Origin: CAUZEO01 sp963578625
Lineage (GTDB): Bacteria > Verrucomicrobiota > Kiritimatiellia > SLOV01
NCBI GenBank assembly: GCA_963578625.1
Contig: CAUZEO010000141.1
Location: 1-12,738 of the forward strand
Direction of reading: 5' to 3'
DNA: 12,738 bases
Position 1 is the first letter of the stretch. Each line of letters opens with the position of its first letter. This document shows positions 6,878 through 12,738 of the stretch, piece by piece. The position numbers and the translations under genes are program-made. The notes beneath the pieces are model-generated. The model ran no database searches and was not told the DNA's origin. It was given only the letters and a program-made list of their open reading frames with translations.

Positions 6878-7312
6878 CTAAACCACCACATCGCACTCCT
6901 GGCTCAAATCTCCGTCATCGACTTCTTGGTTGTGGAGGGTGTGTTCTTTAGAGTCAACACTCCCTGCAGGATGGCATCCGCCCCTTTCGGCATACACGTA
7001 ATCGCTACACATTGGGTTGTACTCAGATTCAGGTTCTTCATTGCTTTCTTCCCGCGCTTAATTGCCATCGTTTGAACTGACCGTCTTAATTTCCCCACAA
7101 AACTTACGCGGTTTTGCTTGATGCCAAACATTAGTTTCAACCGGCATATCCTCCAGCTTCTTTACACTGGCTTCTTTGACCTCATTTTGGTAATATAATA
7201 TCCAGCAAGAGCGCTTCGCTGAATTCGTCCTCCGCCAGCGTGTACCTGCGTCGCTCAAAATATAATGAGTACCCGTTCGAATAGGGCTTACTGGAAAACC
7301 ATGAACAAGAAT
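6878..7312. other. 435-bp intergenic region with possible decayed minus-strand coding fragments
   Basis: No intact gene is supported. On the minus strand two stretches look protein-like: 7258-7058, whose second half reads NEVKEASVKKLEDMPVETN and ends VSSNDGN, and in another frame FERRRYTLAEDEFSEALL (about 7259-7184, then stop). A third minus stretch, MAIKRGKKAMKNLNLS… (7071-6904), is also open. None is recognised and each is under 70 codons. Two perfect TATAAT hexamers occur at 7194-7199 and 7261-7266 on the plus strand. The first has TTGACC upstream at 7176-7181 but with only 12 bp between, and the second lacks a -35, so a promoter for the downstream lyase is possible but unproven. Confidence 0.35.
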
Positions 7313-7316
7313 GGAG
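7313..7316 (+). promoter_or_regulatory. Shine-Dalgarno (GGAG) deciding the lyase start
   Basis: GGAG lies five bases before the ATG at 7322. That ATG is followed by a lysine-arginine-rich N-terminus and a hydrophobic stretch (MKKRPRLTPFLGIVCMVPG), as expected for a signal peptide. Two upstream in-frame ATGs (7265, 7301) would put 7-19 polar residues before the signal sequence and have no comparable ribosome-binding site, so 7322 is preferred. Confidence 0.6.
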
Positions 7317-7321
7317 TAGCC

Positions 7322-10300
7322 ATGAAGAAGAGGCCTCGACTGACGCCCTTTCTCGGCATCGTCTGCATGGTCCCCGGGATGGTGAAGGGCGCCGAACAGG
7401 TGAACCTGACCGTTATGGAATCCAGTGGTGGTGATCGAGCGGGTGAGCCTATTTCATCAGGGGTTCCGCTGCCCGACGGTTGGATTACCAGCACGGACAA
7501 CATCCGCCTGATGAATGGTGAACAGGAACTTCCTGCACAGTTTAAAGTGCTTGCGCGGTGGGACGGCGAGACCTCCAACACAAACAAGTATATCAAGTGG
7601 GTTCTTCTGGACTTCCAGATCGACGTAGCTGCCGGTTCCAATTCCATTTTCACGCTGGAGTACGGCGCGAACGTTACGCACGGAAGTTACGGAAACGAAC
7701 TGGTCAGCGACAACGGTTCCCATCACTCGGTGGACACCGGTGCCATGTCCTTTGACGTGGAGCACTCCGTATTCAAGCTGTTCAACAACGTCCAGGTCGG
7801 CGGAACCACCCTCGTGGCCGACTCGGCCGAAAACCGGGTTGTACTCATCGAGGACGAGACCGAGGCGGTCTACAGTTCCACCATGAGCGCACCAAGCACC
7901 ATCGAGGTCGAGGAAAACGGACCGCTGAAGGCGGTCCTTCACGTGCGGGGCGACTGGCTGCACGACGGCTCGATATCCAACTGGATGCGTGACGCACAGG
8001 CCGAGTACACGGTCTACCACGCCGGTGGCTCGAACACGGTAACCCTCGACCAGAACGTTAATCCGGGGCAGTGGGTGTCGATCGGCACCTACACCTTCAA
8101 TGCCGGCACGAACGGGTATGTGAAGCTGACGCGGGACGACGAGGACCCCAATCCCACCGTGGCCGATGGAATCAAGTTCGTGGAGGTTGGACCGCCGATG
8201 ACGGAGTATACGCTCGACAACTTCGACGACACTACCCGCGGCGCGGACTTTGAAATAAGCGGATCGCCCGCGGATTTGCAGTGGTGGGAGTCGGTCGCCG
8301 TCGATGAATTCAACCAGGACAACCACAACTACTATCTCCAGGACGACAATGGCAGTTCGTACTGGACGCGCGAGGACGGGGCATGGGCGACATGGAGGCA
8401 GGATCTACTCGGCGCGGGCAATTATGAAGTCTTCGCCTGGTACAGCTCGCAGGCTGACCCCAGCAACGCACTGGGCCCGGAGGCCTACGCAAACAGCCGC
8501 CTGGTCCAGCCTTTCCCGTACGTGCACTACAACGCCCGCGTGACCGTCTACAAGGACAAGGACTACGCAAAAGTCACCTTCATCATGGAGAACGACGGGT
8601 GTGTGGGGTTTTATCCCGAGAACAAATTTGCGTCTCAACAGGAGGTCTTTATCACGGATCTGCGCCTCAACACCCAGTTGATTGACTTCGGCACCAATGC
8701 CACGGTTTATGGCGACGGCGCGTCCTATGCCGTGGGCGACCAGGACCTGGAGATCCAGACGCGAGGCATCTATCCGCCCCTCTTCAACAACAGCGACGAC
8801 ACCTTCCCGTACACCGTCGACGTCGGCGCCGCCACGGTGGAAACCGGCACCAAGCACGTCGGCTGGATGGAATTGTCCAACACCGGCGGCGACCGGCACG
8901 TGGCGGTCGGGGTCAAGCATTTCTGGCAGAAACATTCGATCGACCTTGAGTTCTCTTCCAACGATGTCCTCAGCGTGGCGATGTTCCCCGGCGGCTCGGG
9001 CTATCCGCTGCCGGATGACCGGCCGCACTTCGCGTTTGACGGCGGCCGCCACTACAGTCTCGAGATGATGTACCGCTTCAGTGTCGGCGCCCGTGACGCC
9101 GCGGCGACCGAAGCCGCGATCCGGGTACTCAACGACCCGCTGTTCGCCTTTGCCCCCTCGGGATACTACGACGACACGGACGCCTGGCCTAACCTGGCCG
9201 CCGAGCACGTTCCGATCAACGACGCCGGTATGCAGGCGGCCGTCAACGACTACGAGGACTTCGTCGACTCCATGGTCGACGAGACCGTGGGCGACGGCGG
9301 GACGCTCGACAATTACCGTGGCGACGGCGCGAAATGGTTCGGCTCGCTGAACTTCGGTGACATCCGCTGGGGCAAGAGCTACAGCTCCACGCACTACGAC
9401 TGGACGCAGGCCATGTTCCTGCACATGATTCGAAAGGGCGACCCGCTTTTCTGGCGCATGGCCCAGGAGATGCTGCCCCACAAGCGCGATGTCGACCAGT
9501 ACTGGGGCGACCGCTGGGACTCCGCCGGCAACGAACACCGCTGGAACAGCTATCTCAGCCGCTACGAAGCGGACAACCACAACATCTATGTCGAGAAAAC
9601 CTCCTACGGCCACAACGCCCAGCCCAGGGCCAGCCACAACTGGAACGGCGGACTGGTCCTCGGTTACCTGCTCACCGGCGACATGGAGGCGCTCCGGGCG
9701 GCCGAAGAGCACCACAAGTACGCCCAGAACATGTTCGGAACGAACGCGACCCACAACCGGCTGACCGAGCAGCACTTCGGCGGCACCCAGGTTCGCGTGC
9801 AGGGCTGGACGATTACCGGCCTGCTGAACATCTACCGCGCGACCGGCAGGCAGGAATACCTGGACCTGGCATTGGCCATCGGCACCAACGACCTGCTGTA
9901 CGGCGAAACCCTTGCCGGCAACCAGGGCGTTTACGAAGGCCCGCAGGCGGTCCCGCAACCGGGGTTCTTCGGATCAACAAACGAAATGGCGAACACCGTG
10001 TACATGTACGCCGCCGAGTCCCTGACGGATCTCTACATCGAGACCGGTGACACCGCCATCGGCGACTTCCTGGTTCGTATTGCGGATTTTGACATGGATC
10101 ACAACTTCTACCACGGCGACTACGACTCCTCCGGCAACTACCACCCGCTGGTCAGCGACTACACCTACGACGGCGACAACTCCCGCAACCCCGATGTCAC
10201 CAAGCGGGGCTGGTTCCACGCGCCCCTGATCGCCACGGCCTACCGGATCACGAGCGACCCGGACTACCTGATCTTCGCCCGTCAGCTGGCAAAAGACGCG

Positions 10301-12055
10301 ACCCGCTACTGGAACTGGAAATCCAGCCAGGGCCCGCTGGGTGACGGCTACATCGACCCGGACACGATCTACCCCGTCTCCTTCAGTGCCGGCGGCGGTT
10401 CCACCATGGCCAAGGAAAAGGGCTGGCTGATGCGCTCGCTGCAGCCGTGGCTGGAAATCGAGGAGGAAAACACGGATCTCACCGGACCGGACACCGTCTC
10501 CGACCTCTCCGTCGACACGATCGGCGAGAACAGCATCGGGCTCACCTGGAGCGCACCGGGCGATAACGGCCCGGTTACCACGTACGACCTGCGCTACGCC
10601 AAGGTACCCATCCATGCCGGGAACTGGGATGCGGCCACCCGGGTCACCGGCGAGCCGGGTCCCTCGGCGTCCGGATCACCGGAGAGCATGAGCGTCGCCG
10701 ACCTCGATGCGGGCACCACGTACTACTTCGGGCTCATCACCCTGGACCTCTGGTACAACGCGTCCGGATTGTCCAACCTGCTCCAGGTGGAAACCCTGCC
10801 CGAGGACGACCCGGTGCCCCCGGCCGCCATCGGCGACCTGGCCGTCGTTACCGAGACCGATATCTCCATCCAGCTGAGCTGGACGGCAACGGGCGATGAC
10901 GGCACGACCGGCACCGCCTCCGTCTACGACATGCGCTACGCAACATCCCCGATCAACGATGACATCGCCTTCAGCAACGCCACGCAGGTCGCCGACGAAC
11001 CCTTTCCCCAGGTTTCCGGTTCACCCGAGAGTCACGCCCTTGGCGGCCTTGCCCCGGAGACGACCTACTACGTCACGATCAAGGCCATCGACAACATGGG
11101 CAATGCCAGCGAGCTGTCCAACCTCGCCTCAACGACCACCCGGGCGACGCCTTATGGCACCTTCGAGGACTTCGAGACGCCCGGGGACGAGGATGCCTTT
11201 GCCCAACTGGTCAGCAATCCCGGCATCTCCCGTGTGGCGGGGCATGGCGGATGGGTGCTGCAGCTGTACAAGAACAACACAACCAGTTCCGTGAAATACA
11301 GCCCCAACGGCAGTGATTTCTTCATGGCCCAGGGCCGGCTCGCCGCCGACGTTCACCTGCAGTACCACAGCACCGTCGGCACGGCCCACTCGCTGATCCT
11401 GAAGGACTGGACCGACGCCCTCGGCAACTACGGCGGCTACGTCGTGACCCTCAAGCCATCCGGCGGCAATATCGACCTGTGGATCGGCGCCAGCAGGATT
11501 CCCGGTGCCGGCACGGCCAACTGGAATTTCTGGGGTCCGGGCGATGGTCACAGCGACGTCTACCAGGGGCTTGTAGCGACCTACTCGCAAATCCTGGATT
11601 CCACGACCCACGAGATCGGCTGGTTCAACGTGGAAGCGGTGATGTTCATCGTCAACGGCACCCAGGTGAAAATCAACGTGACCGTCATCGAGCCAAACCA
11701 GGCCACGCATATCTTCAGCTGGACGGACTCCGGCGGCGCCGCGGTCGTTGATGCGGGCCGTATCGGCCTGTCCGTCAGCGGGGTCTGGAGCATTCCCGGC
11801 CAGTTCGACAACTTCATCGCGCTGGATTTTGACGAGGGGTTCACGATCACCTCGATCTCGGCATCGGAGGGAGGGATGGTGACGATCCAGTGGAGCGACG
11901 TCGGCCTCAGCTACACCGTGGAAGAGACGGCCAATCTACTTTCTCCGGCGTGGTCTCCTGCCGCAGGCTCATGGCCAGTACATACGAATAAGTGGTCAGG
12001 CAACGCAGCAACAGGCAATCGGACAACTTTCCACAGAGTAGTCGGCCAAGACTGA
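7322..12055 (+). CDS. secreted PcRGLX/YetA-like (exo-rhamnogalacturonan lyase family) multidomain protein
   Basis: 1577 residues from the chosen ATG. Order: signal peptide (1 to ~24, cleavage near VKGA/EQ); N-terminal RIFT-barrel-like region (~25-130: SSGVPLPDG, ELPAQFKVLARW, YIKWVLLDFQIDV); central beta-sandwich (~137-580: VDTGAMSFDV, EENGPLKAVLHVRG, VHYNARVTVYKDKDYAKV); an insertion at ~217-388 resembling a golvesin-type carbohydrate-binding module with its halves in reverse order; alpha/alpha toroid (~590-1048, with WFGSLNFGDIRWG, ASHNWNGGLVLGYLLTGD); FN3 domains (~1056-1159 and 1171-1274, both with YDxRYA and SGSPES); a concanavalin-like jelly roll (~1278-1503); and a C-terminal YTVEETANL…FHRVVGQD domain. 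Known relatives (PL26, YetA) cleave or are linked to rhamnogalacturonan; the substrate here is inferred. It is probably exported to the periplasm or outside. The middle is very rich in G/C third positions; the last ~40 codons are not. Confidence 0.85.
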   Translation: MKKRPRLTPFLGIVCMVPGMVKGAEQVNLTVMESSGGDRAGEPISSGVPLPDGWITSTDNIRLMNGEQELPAQFKVLARWDGETSNTNKYIKWVLLDFQIDVAAGSNSIFTLEYGANVTHGSYGNELVSDNGSHHSVDTGAMSFDVEHSVFKLFNNVQVGGTTLVADSAENRVVLIEDETEAVYSSTMSAPSTIEVEENGPLKAVLHVRGDWLHDGSISNWMRDAQAEYTVYHAGGSNTVTLDQNVNPGQWVSIGTYTFNAGTNGYVKLTRDDEDPNPTVADGIKFVEVGPPMTEYTLDNFDDTTRGADFEISGSPADLQWWESVAVDEFNQDNHNYYLQDDNGSSYWTREDGAWATWRQDLLGAGNYEVFAWYSSQADPSNALGPEAYANSRLVQPFPYVHYNARVTVYKDKDYAKVTFIMENDGCVGFYPENKFASQQEVFITDLRLNTQLIDFGTNATVYGDGASYAVGDQDLEIQTRGIYPPLFNNSDDTFPYTVDVGAATVETGTKHVGWMELSNTGGDRHVAVGVKHFWQKHSIDLEFSSNDVLSVAMFPGGSGYPLPDDRPHFAFDGGRHYSLEMMYRFSVGARDAAATEAAIRVLNDPLFAFAPSGYYDDTDAWPNLAAEHVPINDAGMQAAVNDYEDFVDSMVDETVGDGGTLDNYRGDGAKWFGSLNFGDIRWGKSYSSTHYDWTQAMFLHMIRKGDPLFWRMAQEMLPHKRDVDQYWGDRWDSAGNEHRWNSYLSRYEADNHNIYVEKTSYGHNAQPRASHNWNGGLVLGYLLTGDMEALRAAEEHHKYAQNMFGTNATHNRLTEQHFGGTQVRVQGWTITGLLNIYRATGRQEYLDLALAIGTNDLLYGETLAGNQGVYEGPQAVPQPGFFGSTNEMANTVYMYAAESLTDLYIETGDTAIGDFLVRIADFDMDHNFYHGDYDSSGNYHPLVSDYTYDGDNSRNPDVTKRGWFHAPLIATAYRITSDPDYLIFARQLAKDATRYWNWKSSQGPLGDGYIDPDTIYPVSFSAGGGSTMAKEKGWLMRSLQPWLEIEEENTDLTGPDTVSDLSVDTIGENSIGLTWSAPGDNGPVTTYDLRYAKVPIHAGNWDAATRVTGEPGPSASGSPESMSVADLDAGTTYYFGLITLDLWYNASGLSNLLQVETLPEDDPVPPAAIGDLAVVTETDISIQLSWTATGDDGTTGTASVYDMRYATSPINDDIAFSNATQVADEPFPQVSGSPESHALGGLAPETTYYVTIKAIDNMGNASELSNLASTTTRATPYGTFEDFETPGDEDAFAQLVSNPGISRVAGHGGWVLQLYKNNTTSSVKYSPNGSDFFMAQGRLAADVHLQYHSTVGTAHSLILKDWTDALGNYGGYVVTLKPSGGNIDLWIGASRIPGAGTANWNFWGPGDGHSDVYQGLVATYSQILDSTTHEIGWFNVEAVMFIVNGTQVKINVTVIEPNQATHIFSWTDSGGAAVVDAGRIGLSVSGVWSIPGQFDNFIALDFDEGFTITSISASEGGMVTIQWSDVGLSYTVEETANLLSPAWSPAAGSWPVHTNKWSGNAATGNRTTFHRVVGQD

Positions 12056-12071
12056 AAATACGAATATGGCT

Positions 12072-12299
12072 TCACGAGGATTCTAGAGGCCCGGTTTTGC
12101 CATGTAGCGAAAACCTGTTGTAGGCCTCGTTAACGATGTAAGCCATACGGCCACTGGTCGTTTCCGGAAGGGCAAATTGTGGGTAGGGATACCAGGACTG
12201 GATATGACAGGCAAAGGCGCTTCCTCCAACCTGCTTGTAGTCTTCAAGGTAATCGAAAACCCCCTGCGGAAGGCGAGATCGTGCGGGTGGTGTCGCTGC
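12072..12299 (-). pseudogene. unrecognised decayed coding fragment, convergent with the lyase gene
   Basis: A stop-to-stop minus frame of about 75 codons without a usable start reads RLPQGVFDYLEDYKQVGG, then AFACHIQSWYPYPQFALP and TTSGRMAYIVNEAYNRFS before TGA. Its balanced composition, rich in aromatic residues, is unlike the chance frames nearby. One nucleotide shift at a TTTT run (about 12106-12109) would instead end it as NRFRYMAKPGL-stop. A second minus frame immediately upstream (12426-12244) reads RFDIDGTGSSVFVLSVSLPL…FAELWTTQ and meets it at a GGGGGTTTT run (about 12257-12265). I read this as the 3' end of one gene broken by indels in homopolymers. I do not recognise the family. It could still be coincidence. 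Confidence 0.4.
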
Positions 12300-12574
12300 T
12301 TAGTTGGGTCGTCCACAACTCAGCGAATGGCTCGTCAATAAGTGGTAGGGAGACGCTGAGCACGAATACGCTAGAGCCGGTCCCATCGATGTCGAAGCGA
12401 CCCGCACGGTCTTGTCCGTCGCGCACAGTTCGTCCGTCTCGTCGATCAGGCGCAACGATTCACGGGCCGATCGGATCCGGGACGCAAATAACGGGCCATG
12501 AAATTTGGCTGCCGGCCGTTTGGAGTGATCCTTCCGTTTCGCTGTCAGATTCAACCCGGAAGCACCGCAAGACC

Positions 12575-12738
12575 ACGAAGAAGACCGCGCGACTGTTACC
12601 TGTCGCCCTGTTCCTGACCTCGCGCCCCTGCGCCGCGCAGGGGCCGCTGACGCCTTCGGGCGCGCCGGAGCCCACGATGAAGACGCTCGGGCAGGTCGAT
12701 CCTCGCACCCCGATATCGAGCCTGCCCTACACAATCGA
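12575..12738 (+). CDS. right-handed beta-helix repeat protein, N-terminal part only (runs off the window)
   Basis: The plus frame to the window edge reads a signal-peptide-like KKTARLLPVALFLTSRPCAA, then QGPLTPSGAPEPTMKTLGQV and DPRTPISSLPYTI. This Pro/Gly/Ala linker followed by 'MKTLxQVxPRTPIsslPyTI' is the usual start of the secreted beta-helix family whose decayed copy lies at 6191-6877. Secretion is expected from the basic stretch, hydrophobic core and AQG cleavage site. The start is a problem. Where ATG would be expected before KKTARLL there is ACG (12575), with no ribosome-binding site. In-frame ATGs exist only at 12389 (which would add 62 odd residues) and at 12677 (inside the linker, losing the signal). 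I begin the feature at the ACG; the gene may be a pseudogene. Only 54 codons are visible. Confidence 0.6.

Noticed and set aside
7176..7199. TTGACC … TATAAT as a sigma-70 promoter for the lyase
   Set aside because: Both hexamers look good, but the 12-bp spacing is far from the usual 16-18 bp, so it is not called as a promoter.
8405..9958. 517-codon open frame on the minus strand, opposite the lyase gene
   Set aside because: It is antisense to a clearly coding GC3-rich gene and its translation is monotonous Val/Gly/Ala/Arg, as expected from the complement of such a gene. The same applies to minus frames at 7457-8326, 9974-10615 and 11129-11710.
1..12738. CRISPR arrays, tRNA or rRNA genes
   Set aside because: No regularly spaced 25-40 bp repeats, no tRNA-like cloverleaf and no rRNA sequence were noticed on reading either strand.

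Overview
The window looks like a piece of a GC-rich, Gram-negative-type bacterial chromosome. I think a member of the PVC group (Verrucomicrobiota/Kiritimatiellota) is likely. The reasons are the large secreted multidomain polysaccharide lyase of the PcRGLX/YetA type, two loci of a right-handed beta-helix family with the N-terminal 'P-x-MKTL-x-QV-x-PRTPI' and C-terminal 'HPWANFSR' signatures, and a C-terminal 'tYTVE…FHRV' domain typical of secreted proteins in that group. This assignment is inference from protein style; no rRNA is present.

Left part (1-4244, minus strand). A menaquinone biosynthesis block is transcribed right to left: menG/ubiE (methyltransferase, last step), menF (isochorismate synthase, first step) and menD (SEPHCHC synthase, second step). 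menF and menD overlap by ATGA. Immediately after menD lie the last ~75 codons of a histone-deacetylase-family protein, broken by an in-frame TGA and lacking its N-terminal body.

Middle (4245-7321). A gene-poor, repeat-rich stretch. It holds an L,D-transpeptidase of the YkuD fold (plus strand), a 28-nt palindrome right after its stop, an 18-bp inverted-repeat element, the C-terminal remnant of an IS91-like (Y2) transposase, a ~260-bp block open on both strands, and a frameshifted, 5'-truncated beta-helix gene on the minus strand. This looks like a landing zone where insertions and gene decay have accumulated.

Right part (7322-12738). One 1577-residue secreted protein dominates: signal peptide, PcRGLX/YetA-like N-terminal barrel, central beta-sandwich interrupted by a golvesin-like module whose two halves are in swapped order, alpha/alpha toroid, two FN3 domains, a concanavalin-like domain and a C-terminal sorting/adhesion-type domain. 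It probably acts on rhamnogalacturonan-type or related polysaccharide outside the cytoplasm. Behind it are decayed minus-strand coding fragments, and at the right edge the start of a second beta-helix protein, for which no convincing start codon is present.

The genes do not form one system. The men block is housekeeping respiration, the transpeptidase is cell-wall work, and the right half is extracellular glycan degradation. The most unusual thing I see is the apparently circularly permuted golvesin domain inside the lyase.
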